This document shows positions 34,473-43,159 of a DNA stretch of 64,000 nt, piece after piece. The stretch lies in NCBI GenBank assembly GCA_900766745.1, contig CAAFWR010000111.1, positions 1-64,000 of the forward strand, written 5' to 3'. Source of the stretch: Methanobacteriaceae archaeon. Its GTDB lineage: Archaea > Methanobacteriota > Methanobacteria > Methanobacteriales > Methanobacteriaceae. Below the pieces are notes generated by a model. The model was not told where the DNA came from, ran no database searches, and saw only the letters and a list, made by a program, of their open reading frames with translations. Every line of letters starts with the position of its first letter. Position 1 is the stretch's first letter. The position numbers were made by a program, and so were the translations under genes.

Positions 34473-35012
34473 TTATAAATCTCCTTCAACATGTAAACTG
34501 ACAGGTATTCTTTCATACCCAAAATCTATGCAAGCATTTGCTACCCCAACCATTTTGCGTCGCTTGCTGTTGTTACCCATATTTTTATCAAAGCCTGGGT
34601 CATCTTTTGTAATATCATAGGTCAATTTCAATGGACTGTTTTCATCAAGTAATGTACAGTAATACAATAATAACTCGATTACTTTTTCTTTTTCATCTTT
34701 CTTAAGTACTTTATCAATCGCTTCTGTCAGAAACCCAACCAAACCTGACTTGTCGCAATTATTACTTTCTACACCTGTGATGATAAAAGCTATTCTTTGT
34801 ACTAAACTAAAAAAGTCTATTACATAATAGGAATTAAACCACTTATTTACCCAACCATATTTGTGGCGTCCTATTAATACTGTTCCATCACATTCAACTT
34901 TAATTGTTTTGCTCCCATCCATTAGCAAATTATTTTGAATACGAGGATCAGACATAATTAGCTGTAACATCTGCAAGTGATATGAATCTATTGGCTTTTT
35001 ACTTGTTGCCAT
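34473..35012 (-). CDS. Hypothetical protein
   Basis: 179 aa, ATG to TAA. Mixed composition with a Lys-rich C-terminus (NNSKRRKMVGVA). Codon choice is more GC-tolerant than neighbours (CCC, GCC, GTC appear), as in 35035..35613. No motif recognised. Its coding sequence contains CCCAACCAAA, also the core of the two stem-loop repeats directly downstream, so the repeats may be linked to its mRNA. Confidence 0.75.
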   Translation of the reverse strand: MATSKKPIDSYHLQMLQLIMSDPRIQNNLLMDGSKTIKVECDGTVLIGRHKYGWVNKWFNSYYVIDFFSLVQRIAFIITGVESNNCDKSGLVGFLTEAIDKVLKKDEKEKVIELLLYYCTLLDENSPLKLTYDITKDDPGFDKNMGNNSKRRKMVGVANACIDFGYERIPVSLHVEGDL

Positions 35013-35034
35013 AGCTTTATGTACTTAAGATTAA

Positions 35035-35613
35035 TTACTCGTCAATGCTCTTGTAGTAAGCAGTAGTGTCGTCCTTAGTAATCTTATTGATTTGTTCCAG
35101 AGAAGCTCCCTGATTTGCCAATTCATCAATAAAATTGTTAAGATCAGTCAAATTACTCTGATTCAACTGAGTGACAACTTCTGTTACCATCTTAACATTC
35201 CAGAACGGAGACCGTTCTCCAGTTGCTTCAAACTTCAAGATAGCATCTTGAACATCTTTCGGACCAGCTTTCAATACGATATCTACATCTGCCCGTAAAT
35301 CAAACTGCAACTTTTCGTCATTATTAAACATAATAACAATCTTACCATTTGCAGTCCGCACGATATCTACGTTGAACAAATCAACAGTTTCAATCATATA
35401 CTTCTTCATCGGATTTGCAAGTACAAGACCCGGCATATCACCAGCTAGTTTCTTCTTGTAATTCAAATCCAAATAATCACTTACGGGGATTGCCAACCGC
35501 CGACCAACTAAAGCACGGCTAAACGCAATTACTTTAGTACGTAACTGAGTAATTTCTTGCTGAGTAAAACCTTCTGGATTTTTGAACACGCTTTCATATT
35601 TTGTTGTTTCCAT
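35035..35613 (-). CDS. Hypothetical, probably abundantly translated protein
   Basis: 192 aa. Strong Shine-Dalgarno AAGGAG 7-8 nt before the ATG, which is unusual in this genome, and a 5' leader hairpin. Codons are more balanced (GGA, CGC, GTC, ACG) than in neighbours, suggesting selection for expression or a different origin. The protein is mixed alpha/beta (VDIVLKAGPKDVQDAIL, VTEVVTQLNQSNL). Function unknown. It heads a left-pointing transcript starting in the gene-free region. Confidence 0.78.
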   Translation of the reverse strand: METTKYESVFKNPEGFTQQEITQLRTKVIAFSRALVGRRLAIPVSDYLDLNYKKKLAGDMPGLVLANPMKKYMIETVDLFNVDIVRTANGKIVIMFNNDEKLQFDLRADVDIVLKAGPKDVQDAILKFEATGERSPFWNVKMVTEVVTQLNQSNLTDLNNFIDELANQGASLEQINKITKDDTTAYYKSIDE

Positions 35614-35660
35614 AATTTCTCCTTTCTTGATTCCGTGGTTGATTCCACCTACGGAGTAAG
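35614..35660 (-). promoter_or_regulatory. Leader with Shine-Dalgarno and hairpin
   Basis: The 16-nt block ttctcctttcttgatt (35618-35633, plus-strand reading) is repeated exactly at 52534-52549 upstream of another gene. It contains the AAGGAG ribosome-binding site on the minus strand. Next to it CCGTGG / CCAC(cta)CGG (35633-35654) forms a leader hairpin. Confidence 0.65.
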
Positions 35661-37695
35661 TTAATACTAAGTTAATTTAAAAAGTAAGCTATAGAGTTCT
35701 TTTATCTAAGTGGAATAGCATCTAATATCTATTCGTTTATTAAAAACTTAAAAACCACTTCTTGTATTCAAACAGTAAAACTCTATAACGAAATTCTGCT
35801 AAGATTTGATAAGTAATCTGAAAAAACTATAAGATAAGCTTTCGTATTATTAACATTACTACTAGAACGTGATGTTATTACTTCACTCGGCATTCCCCGT
35901 AGGACTTTACTCATGAGACAGATGAGTCAGCCGTTCTTCATAAAATTATCAATACTAAACTATGAAAAGATATGTAATTCGACATCTGAAAATCGAATGC
36001 TATGCTAGTTAATACCTAAAAAGGTACAACGGGACTCCAACGGTAGGAGATTTATACCCATCAAATAACATTATAACTGAAATTATCTGAAAATCGAATG
36101 CTATGCTAGTTTCTGATTGTTTAGAGAGCCTAACAGTAACTATAACGTGCTCTTTTTCCTGTTATAGTAAGGAGTACTGTATATGATTCATAACCTATGA
36201 CTGTTATTTCACTATCGGTAATACTTCTACCGAATTTTATTTTGAGCTGTTTATGTTTCAAAACACCCACTCTATAGCCTAATAGTTTATTCTAAGGCTG
36301 CGTGTACTTACGACTTTGTTCTTATTCTGCACATAACTTTAGGATTTCCACCTATCATCCTTTAATGTAAGGAATCAGCGTCACTTTACATATATTGTTG
36401 CGCAATATACTTTAAATGTTTCAAATGTCAGCAATTATATTGTACAGTCGAGGGTGGCTCGGATTTACTTTCGTCTTCTTATCACTACTCGTCCTAAAAC
36501 CTACCATTGAACTTCCTCATTAGTTAAATTAAACATGTTTATTCTCTCGTGAATAGAGACTTCCTAAATAGATTTACATTCTGTCACTTCCCGTTAAGAC
36601 TACTATTTAGTGCAATGCACAGATTTTTCTCCGGTCTGCTTCGTGTCCGTCTCTTAATGTGTCTGCTTCTCTTCAACCTAGGAGTAGGGCGATGCTCACT
36701 TTCACATATACTCTTAAGGATAGAGTATCTTACCTTGTGCAAATTTGATAAAACTCCAGTTATGCTTCTGGATAAAATTATTTAGTACTTCTAAGCTTTA
36801 TGTCTTCCGCTTAGTATTGAAATAGTGTTATTGCGCACTTCATCCGCTAGTTATCTTTATGTTCCTGTTGCAAAGCACTCTAGGTTTATACTCAGATAAG
36901 ATAACAACTGAGTTTATTATAATACTACTTGAATTCACATACTCCTTATTTCCTAAAGAGGTCCGTTGCAGGATTCCTTATTTATTAATATTGGATCATT
37001 GCTACTCAGCCAATAGGCACACAATCTACTACTCACTTTGTCACTCTATCCCTCTATACTGGAGTGTATAGTAATACAAGCTTAGGATTAGCTATGTACT
37101 GATTAACATAACATTGTGCATAGGCTTTACACCTAATCCAGGTAATCTATCAATATTTTTTCAATAAGTAGTGCTATAATATTATAATTAAGTACCTTCA
37201 TATATACTATCTCTAAACTTATTAAGTTACAATATAACTGTTTAGATAAGTATAGAACACTATACTGACATTTTTATATAGTCTGTACTATAAAGGGGAG
37301 TTTGGAGCTACCCTAGAGCGATATATGCTCGATAATGTTCAGCACGTAGTCTTGGACACTACGATTTGTTGGGCATCATCGTGTTTATTACTCCTTCTTG
37401 ATTCAAACTATGATAAGTCTGCGAGTAACTTAAGAGGATTTCGTTCCCCTTGTACTGTTTAATTTTGTAGACTGCTCTCTACTAATTGCGTCTTCTGTTT
37501 CTGTCTCCAGTCGGTTCTCACCAAAAACAAGAGGGTTGTACACGCTCTCCCTCTATCTTATTGCTTCTTCAGTCTATAGATAGCATATAGACACAACAAG
37601 TTATTATACTTTCAGTAATAGCCTATAGTTGTAGCTATACTCTATTCTTACTAATATTCTGTACTATCTTAATTTTAAGAAAGCAATCTAACCAT
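35661..37695 (-). ncRNA. 2-kb gene-free, structured region
   Basis: No ORF with protein-like composition in either strand or code. Structure seen: nested helices TATAGAGTT / AACTCTATA (35690-35787) around AAGTGG / CCACTT; CTCAT / ATGAG; TACCT / AGGTA; ACTATAAC / GTTATAGT near 36140-36170. A 27-nt direct repeat lies at 35984-36010 and 36085-36111. Base use is more balanced than in flanking genes, with less purine bias. It could hold one or more large structured RNAs, an origin, or tandem small RNA genes. No known RNA family recognised by eye. Confidence 0.5.
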
Positions 37696-38166
37696 TTACT
37701 TTCTAATCCTTTGATTTAGACATCTCTGGATATACACCATTATAGCTCTATAATCGCATTGGCTGTTCTAGTTGCGACTCAGATTCATCTTCTCTGATTG
37801 TTGTTGTTTCAGTCTTTGGAGAATATCCGTACAAGTGGTTTTATTCTCTTTAACTGATGGCAGTTCTCTTACCTTAATGTATTTAGGTACTTCCTTCTCT
37901 ACAACAGAAGTTAGATAGATGATACTGTCTTTCTTTTTGATTTCAACATTGATATTTTGTTCTGGGTTGCTTTGTCCATTTAATTTTATAGCGTTATTGT
38001 TCAAATTAATATCAATATTAAAGTCTTTTGTCCGAGGTACATCTGTGAACTTCGGAATCACATACTCGTGTGCGGTGGCGGTATTTGTATAGTTAGTTAC
38101 AAATCCTACATATCCACCGAAAGCTAGCATTGCTAGCGTAAATAAAACTGTTGGTTTTTTACTCAT
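37696..38166 (-). CDS. Membrane-anchored protein; TAG near the end
   Basis: ATG 38166. An N-terminal hydrophobic helix (TVLFTLAMLAFGGYVGFV) suggests a signal anchor, followed by a polar exported or cytosolic domain with DFNIDINLNN and many Lys. The frame reaches TAG at 37768-37770 after 132 residues; reading it as Gln adds 24 residues to TAA 37696-37698, the form given here. Motif ATCAAAATG at the start recurs at other minus-strand genes. Function unknown; an envelope-interacting early protein is possible. Confidence 0.65.
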
Positions 38167-38185
38167 TTTGATAATGCGTTAATTG

Positions 38186-39901
38186 TTACTTTTTAGTAGC
38201 ATACGCAGATTTCTCAACATAGAAAGTAAGAGGATTTAAAGAAGTTGATGTATACAAGCCAGATACTTTCTGCATTACTTGTTTCAACATCTTATCATTC
38301 ATTTCTGCTCCATAAGCAATACGCATATTGTTTACAGTCTTTATTGCTGAAATGTGTTTACCTTTAAGATTTAGACCCTTGATTTCTGGATATACAAGTT
38401 TGTCTTCATCTTTACCTTCGTTATTAGCAGAAGTAATAATACGATTGATCAGATCGTCATTAGTTCCACTAATTAATTGAGAATACCGTTTTGCTTCTTC
38501 TTCGTAGTTATTGTTTTTTGCAGTTTCATCAGTAATCTTCTTAGCTAAGAATACTTTTACAACATTAGCAACTTGCGCATCGTTGTATGTTGTTAATTGG
38601 TTCTTAAGCCAAGCATGAGATGCTAAAACTGACAAATTACCTGTTAGGTTACCCCAAATAGCATTTGCACAACCTTCAAGCAATGTAGCATTCCGTCCTG
38701 CTTCTTTCATCTTAAGCAATACTGTTGCTAATACTTGTGCTGGTTCTGCATTTTTATCAAGCTTATAGGCTTCCCGTGCAAATTCAATCATATTTGCTAC
38801 ATTCTTACCTATACCTCCTGATTTCTGCTTGTGCCGCATGTTCATAATAGTACACATTGCTGCTACTTTCTGTTCATCGGTAACACATTCTTCGGGTTTT
38901 GGCATTTCCTGAGTTTGCGGAACTTTAGCATCTTGTTCTAAAGCTTTTTGCATTTCAGGATTTGTCTTTGCGACAGCATCTTTGAAGTTAATCTCGAGCT
39001 GTCCATCAGATGTTTTGCTAGGAAGCAAATTAACACCGAGGAACAAAGAAGCTGTTTCATTCAAATATGCAAACATTTCTTCGTTTACAGTAAAACCTTG
39101 TTCTTTTGCATCATTCTTAAATTGGTCATTCCATTTCTGAATTAATACAAACATCATAAGGTCTGCCTGTTTTCCTGTTGCTTGATACATTGCCCGATCA
39201 TCTTTAATCTCTTCACGGCGTTTCAGAATTGCGTTCATCAAATCTACTGAGTGATTTGCATCAATTCTGTCACTGTTCTGAGTTACAATGTTGGGCGCAG
39301 GAGCTGCGGCTGTTTTAATAGTAGGAGTATTGTTGATGTCAATTTCTTCAGCTTCTACTTCTTCTATCTTTTCCTTCTTCGACTTCTGCTGTTTAGGTTT
39401 CTTTTCAGTAGATGCGGGTTTAGGATCTTCCTTCTTTGGTTCCTCAACTGGTTTAGTTTCAGGAACTTCAGCAGGAATAGGATTCTTAATTCCTTCCTTA
39501 ATCTGTTTAACGTCAATTCCGTCTCCCTTCTTTACATTAGATACTGGGAAGAGGACACTAGTAGTTTCACTAGTTTCGTTGTTCTTCCACTCGGCTTTGA
39601 TATTTTCAATGCCTTTACTGTCTTTCTCAATCTTAAGAGAAAGTAGACTCATATACGGTGATTTTGTGCACAACATATGAGTTTCATATGCTGATTTACC
39701 CATTGGAGTCTGATAGACACCACCTTTCTTTTGTTCAGCTGGTTTCTCTTCAGGCTTCTTTTCTTCTGGTTTAGAATCTTCTACTTTTGTTGTTTCTACT
39801 TTAGCTGAAGCTTCTACTGCTTCTTTAGCTTTTTTCAAAGCTTCTAAGTTTCTTGCTGCTTTTGCACTTGGAGTCTTTCCACCTTTATTTCTTTTTGCCA
39901 T
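38186..39901 (-). CDS. Unknown large Lys/Pro-rich protein (571 aa)
   Basis: Three parts: a basic Lys/Ala N-terminus (about residues 1-65, KNKGGKTPSAKAARNL), a Lys/Glu/Pro-rich disordered middle to about residue 205, and a folded helical C-terminal region of about 360 residues (VAAMCTIMNMRHKQKSGGIG, LATVLLKMKEAGRNATLLEG). Codon use is balanced and TAG is absent. The basic N-terminus could bind nucleic acid. Large highly expressed early proteins of unknown function occur in crAss-like phages; I cannot assign one. Confidence 0.8.
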   Translation of the reverse strand: MAKRNKGGKTPSAKAARNLEALKKAKEAVEASAKVETTKVEDSKPEEKKPEEKPAEQKKGGVYQTPMGKSAYETHMLCTKSPYMSLLSLKIEKDSKGIENIKAEWKNNETSETTSVLFPVSNVKKGDGIDVKQIKEGIKNPIPAEVPETKPVEEPKKEDPKPASTEKKPKQQKSKKEKIEEVEAEEIDINNTPTIKTAAAPAPNIVTQNSDRIDANHSVDLMNAILKRREEIKDDRAMYQATGKQADLMMFVLIQKWNDQFKNDAKEQGFTVNEEMFAYLNETASLFLGVNLLPSKTSDGQLEINFKDAVAKTNPEMQKALEQDAKVPQTQEMPKPEECVTDEQKVAAMCTIMNMRHKQKSGGIGKNVANMIEFAREAYKLDKNAEPAQVLATVLLKMKEAGRNATLLEGCANAIWGNLTGNLSVLASHAWLKNQLTTYNDAQVANVVKVFLAKKITDETAKNNNYEEEAKRYSQLISGTNDDLINRIITSANNEGKDEDKLVYPEIKGLNLKGKHISAIKTVNNMRIAYGAEMNDKMLKQVMQKVSGLYTSTSLNPLTFYVEKSAYATKK

Positions 39902-39970
39902 ATTGATTATGATTTTAAATAAATTAATAACTTAACAATTAATACACTCAAATTATGAAATTAAGTGCAG

Positions 39971-40321
39971 TCAACTGTCATCTTCTATCTCTGCATTGTT
40001 AGGCATGGTAGGTATATCTTCTCTATCAGTTGTTACTAACGTCTCACCTCCGTCTTCCTGACCCATTTCATAAGATTGGTTATCTACTGTCCCTACAAAA
40101 GCAGTAGAACCTTGAGATGTGGGATTAGGAGCCATAGTAACAACTAACTCTTGAGAAGGAGTATCTGAGGTATTTGCAACTACCTTTTTTACTCCAGTAC
40201 CTACAACAAAGCCTAGTAAAAGTACGCATACTAAGAATACGTACAAACTAGCACTTTTACACATTCTAGAAATGATAAAAGATGCTAATGCTCCTAAAAG
40301 GAGTAAACAAAAACTAGTCAT
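39971..40321 (-). CDS. Two-helix membrane protein
   Basis: 116 aa, ATG to TGA. Two hydrophobic segments (SFCLLLLGALASFIIS and LYVFLVCVLLLGFVVGTG) are followed by an acidic soluble tail (QEDGGETLVTTDREDIP). It looks like a small inner-membrane protein with a cytoplasmic or periplasmic tail, adjacent to the sigma-factor gene; an anti-sigma-like role is conceivable but unproven. Confidence 0.72.
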   Translation of the reverse strand: MTSFCLLLLGALASFIISRMCKSASLYVFLVCVLLLGFVVGTGVKKVVANTSDTPSQELVVTMAPNPTSQGSTAFVGTVDNQSYEMGQEDGGETLVTTDREDIPTMPNNAEIEDDS

Positions 40322-40338
40322 ATTGTTGAAAGTGTTTG

Positions 40339-40884
40339 TTAATAATCTGTTTTCTGTTTAAGTTTTTGTCTTGCTTTGTTTAAATCACCTTTTACAGCTA
40401 ATTCATTCATTGCAAGCTTATTGGCTATCTCTTTATAAGATAAACCATCTATACGAGCATTAATTAAATCTCTATATTTTCTCTTAAGAGTAGGTATAGC
40501 TTGTAAGACTATATCTAACTTTTCCTTTAGAATCAAATCTTCTTCAGGACTTTTTTCTAAAGCAGATAGTTGAATTGGATTTTCATCTTCATCAACATAG
40601 TTATTTAATTGCTCTTTTTTGTTTCTACGTATATAATCTATTGATGCATTTACAGCAATAGTTTTTAACCACATATTAAATGAAATATGTTGAGTATACA
40701 TAGATAATTTCTCATAGGCTTTGGTAAATACTACTGATGTTAAATCATCAGCAACATCTGTATTCTTGACTACACCCATAATAGTGTACCAAATATCAGT
40801 TTTATACTTATAGTATAATTTACTAAATGCTTTCTGAGAACCTTGTTTAGCTTGCTCCACTAGATCTATTATTTCTTGTGTCAT
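40339..40884 (-). CDS. ECF-type RNA polymerase sigma factor
   Basis: 181 aa, the usual ECF length. Region 2 reads AFSKLYYKYKTDIWYTIMGV, then DVADDLTSVVFTKAYEKL (2.2, -10 recognition helix near NMWLKTIAVNASIDYIRR). A linker with SALEKSPEEDLILKEKL leads to region 4: LKRKYRDLINARIDGLSYKEIANKL and a recognition helix AVKGDLNKARQKLKQ. It probably directs host RNA polymerase to a subset of phage promoters. Preceded by a strong terminator (40901-40930). Confidence 0.88.
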   Translation of the reverse strand: MTQEIIDLVEQAKQGSQKAFSKLYYKYKTDIWYTIMGVVKNTDVADDLTSVVFTKAYEKLSMYTQHISFNMWLKTIAVNASIDYIRRNKKEQLNNYVDEDENPIQLSALEKSPEEDLILKEKLDIVLQAIPTLKRKYRDLINARIDGLSYKEIANKLAMNELAVKGDLNKARQKLKQKTDY

Positions 40885-40900
40885 ATAGCTAAATTTTAGT

Positions 40901-40930
40901 GGATTGTAGTTAACCCAATAACTACAATCC
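40901..40930 (-). terminator. Strong hairpin terminator
   Basis: Perfect 12-bp stem GGATTGTAGTTA / TAACTACAATCC with a 6-nt loop directly upstream of the sigma-factor gene and downstream of the 148-aa gene. No long T-run follows on the minus strand (CACTAAAATTT), so it may also act as an mRNA 3' stabiliser. Confidence 0.65.
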
Positions 40931-40936
40931 TTAAAT

Positions 40937-41383
40937 TCAGAAGGGAAGTTTTATGATTTCTTTACAGTAATAATTATTTACTGCTAGACATCTTTTATAG
41001 AATACATCTGAGATATGTTCTCTCCATTCTTCTTTCTCTTCTTCATTGAGAGGATATGCCATTTTCAATGACATATTAATAGCAATCCTTACTCTTACTA
41101 ACCTTGTTTGAAGACTTAATATTTTATCTTCTAATAGATTATTAAGAATATCCATCCATAGTCTTCTATTTATCCACTTATTGATACTTAGACAAGTATT
41201 ACTTGTAACTATTTTAGATTTTAAATCAGGTGGTATATTTGCCCAATCATCTAATACACTATCTGCATATCCTAATACTTTAGTATCAAAATTAGCAGAA
41301 GATACAATTTTGTCTAAAGTAAACCTATAAGGTTCCTCTAATTCAGCATTGAGTGCTTCAATAAGTCTCTTAAAATCGCTCAT
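40937..41383 (-). CDS. Hypothetical protein
   Basis: 148 aa, ATG to TGA. The ATG overlaps the stop of the upstream gene (TAATG), so translation is coupled. Helical, with Trp-rich stretches (KWINRRLWMDIL, EEWREHISDVFYK). No family recognised. It belongs to a tight cluster of small genes (40937-43710). Confidence 0.7.
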   Translation of the reverse strand: MSDFKRLIEALNAELEEPYRFTLDKIVSSANFDTKVLGYADSVLDDWANIPPDLKSKIVTSNTCLSINKWINRRLWMDILNNLLEDKILSLQTRLVRVRIAINMSLKMAYPLNEEEKEEWREHISDVFYKRCLAVNNYYCKEIIKLPF

Positions 41384-41841
41384 TATGGTTCTCTGTTAAG
41401 TGCTTTACAAATTACAGTAAATACATAGTTAGCTTGAGACATTTTTAGGTTGTATTTCTTCTTTAAATACAGTCTAGTTCTTACTTTAGCTTGTTCTATA
41501 CCATATAATGGTAAAGTTGATTTATAGTAAGCAATACCTTCTTCGATGATTTTATCTTTTCTAGAATCTTCTCCTAAGCCTTCTAGAGTCTGTAAATCAC
41601 CAATACCTACATTATCAACTACTTCAGTAATAGATGGTAATGCAAATGTATACTTTTCAGGATACATCATAATATCTACTACTTCAGGACTGTCTTTAGT
41701 AAGATCTTTAGCTTTACCATTCTGTTTAAAGTAATTAAGATCAATTGCACCTACTACTTCTAATAATGGTTCTACTCCGCTTAAAAGGAGTAATACATTA
41801 GTTTCTGGACCTTGTGCGATCCACATACCTGCTTTTAACAT
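41383..41841 (-). CDS. Hypothetical protein
   Basis: 152 aa, ATG to TAA. Mixed alpha/beta, with EVVDIMMYPEKYTF and a basic C-terminus VRTRLYLKKKYNLKM followed by SQANYVFTVICKAL, which could be a small helix-turn-helix. Overlaps the upstream gene by 7 nt. Function unknown. Confidence 0.72.
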   Translation of the reverse strand: MLKAGMWIAQGPETNVLLLLSGVEPLLEVVGAIDLNYFKQNGKAKDLTKDSPEVVDIMMYPEKYTFALPSITEVVDNVGIGDLQTLEGLGEDSRKDKIIEEGIAYYKSTLPLYGIEQAKVRTRLYLKKKYNLKMSQANYVFTVICKALNREP

Positions 41842-42038
41842 AATCCTTTTGTTTTAAGTATTTTGATAAATTCGTTTTTGAATCTTTTTACTACAACTGC
41901 TGCATCCATTGGACTAATGTTGAATTCAGAAGCTACTTTTTTTCTAAATTCCATTTCTCCACTGCATTGCTGCATTACTTCTTGTAGTCTTTCTCGCTCT
42001 CCTGGTTCAGTCCAGCGAACATATTGAACAATTTCCAT
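41835..42038 (-). CDS. Small HTH-like protein
   Basis: 67 aa. EFRKKVASEFNISPMDAAVVV followed by KRFKNEFIKIL fits a helix-turn-helix of the kind found in small DNA-binding adaptors. It overlaps the next gene by 7 nt and starts two bases after the upstream stop. Regulatory role inferred weakly. Confidence 0.65.
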   Translation of the reverse strand: MEIVQYVRWTEPGERERLQEVMQQCSGEMEFRKKVASEFNISPMDAAVVVKRFKNEFIKILKTKGLC

Positions 42039-42039
42039 G

Positions 42040-42330
42040 TTAATTCATTTGATGTTCAAGATCTTTAATTTTATTATAGACGCCTACCCAATATATCAAG
42101 CCTTCTTTACTCTTTTCAGCTTGAAACATTTCATAGATTTTGCATCTATTGTATCCGACTGTAATGTTATGTACACCACGTCGCCAACCTCTACCTCCCT
42201 TCATTACTGATGGAGTTGATTCATATACATACTCAATGAACGCAGTAAGTTTACGTTCTCTTGTAAGAACAATTTCCCAAGTCTTAGGCAATTTATTCCT
42301 AATAAAACCTCTTAAGCCTTTTTTATTCAT
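42040..42330 (-). CDS. Hypothetical basic protein
   Basis: 96 aa from ATG 42330; an in-frame ATG at 42408 would add 26 residues but lies deep in the upstream gene. The product is basic with KLPKTWEIVLTRERKLT and a Gly/Arg segment MKGGRGWRRGVHN. The start overlaps the upstream gene by 8 nt. Function unknown. Confidence 0.65.
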   Translation of the reverse strand: MNKKGLRGFIRNKLPKTWEIVLTRERKLTAFIEYVYESTPSVMKGGRGWRRGVHNITVGYNRCKIYEMFQAEKSKEGLIYWVGVYNKIKDLEHQMN

Positions 42331-42664
42331 GTTTATATTTAAATATTTTTGAATTACTTCCAAATTCAAATCTAATCGTATAGATACCGTTTTTAACAGT
42401 TGCTTCATTAAGTGTTATTCTGATTTTACTTATAAAATCATTAAGATAATACCTAGTATTAATATACCGCGCAACTATCTCATAATAGTCTCTTCCATCA
42501 TTACAACTAATACTCGCTTTTGCATAATAATCGTGTGTACGATATACTAATATATCTTCACATATTGCTAGTAATCTATAAAGCTTTTTTTGTATAAAGA
42601 CTAAGATTTCTGCTTGGGTATTGAATCCTTTTTCTTTACTCTTTTTATGCCGACCACGATTCAT
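42323..42664 (-). CDS. Hypothetical protein
   Basis: 113 aa, ATG to TAA. Basic N-terminus (NRGRHKKSKEKGF), then a beta-rich region (YYEIVARYINTRYYL, ATVKNGIYTIRFEF). Overlaps neighbours at both ends (20 nt upstream, 8 nt downstream). No family recognised. Confidence 0.68.
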   Translation of the reverse strand: MNRGRHKKSKEKGFNTQAEILVFIQKKLYRLLAICEDILVYRTHDYYAKASISCNDGRDYYEIVARYINTRYYLNDFISKIRITLNEATVKNGIYTIRFEFGSNSKIFKYKHE

Positions 42665-42848
42665 AAGTAGTTTCTTTAATTGAAGATCTAAGTCTTTCTA
42701 TAGCTGCCAACAGTGTATCTATTCTTATTACTACTTCTGTGTCTCTAACAAAATGTTTAATGTGCTTCAGATTAGTAATCATACCAGCTAAAAGCATAAG
42801 AGATAAATTCCTTCTACTTGCCTTTAATTGATTTAAAGTCTTTTTCAT
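42645..42848 (-). CDS. Small hypothetical protein
   Basis: 67 aa, ATG to TAA. Helical and basic at the start (LNQLKASRRNLSLMLLAGM), then an amphipathic helix TLLAAIERLRSSI. ATG overlaps the upstream stop (ATGA) and its end overlaps the next gene by 20 nt, so it is part of a coupled cluster. Confidence 0.65.
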   Translation of the reverse strand: MKKTLNQLKASRRNLSLMLLAGMITNLKHIKHFVRDTEVVIRIDTLLAAIERLRSSIKETTYESWSA

Positions 42849-43159
42849 CTACAAAATGTTTTTAAGTATTGTTCATAATGTTTCTTTTCATTTATTGAAG
42901 CTAAAGCATCTAATTGATTATAATTCTTTTTAGTTAAAGTAAAATCATAATCTAATAATGCTTCTTTTAGACTGTAAAATACATTATAATCGAACAAATC
43001 TCTGTTGCTTATTTTGATTTGTTCAATGAGAGCTGTTTCAAATATAGCTAGTAATCTTAGAATATATTTGTTATTCTTTTTGACTGCTAGTCATAAACCT
43101 TTATCTCCTTTATTATAATCTAAAGGAATAATTGATACCTTGTTATAATCTATTCTCAT
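42845..43159 (-). pseudogene. Small gene with an in-frame TGA (broken or recoded)
   Basis: ATG 43159 overlaps the upstream TGA (ATGA) and the final TGA 42845-42847 overlaps the next gene's ATG (ATGA), so the 105-codon frame is bounded like one coupled gene. It is interrupted after 22 codons by TGA at 43091-43093. The downstream part (KNNKYILRLLAIFETALIEQ ...) is protein-like and has no ATG of its own. Either a nonsense mutation made this a pseudogene, TGA is sometimes read through, or the base is a sequence error. No family recognised. Confidence 0.6.

Noticed and set aside
35984-36111. CRISPR array
   Set aside because: Only two repeat copies with one interval; no cas genes.
36549-37071. Two plus-strand frames in the 2-kb gene-free region
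   Set aside because: Phe/Leu/Cys-rich with no start context; typical of non-coding or antisense sequence.
39251-39680. Two plus-strand frames opposite the 571-aa gene
   Set aside because: Antisense shadows of a Lys/Pro/Glu-rich coding region.
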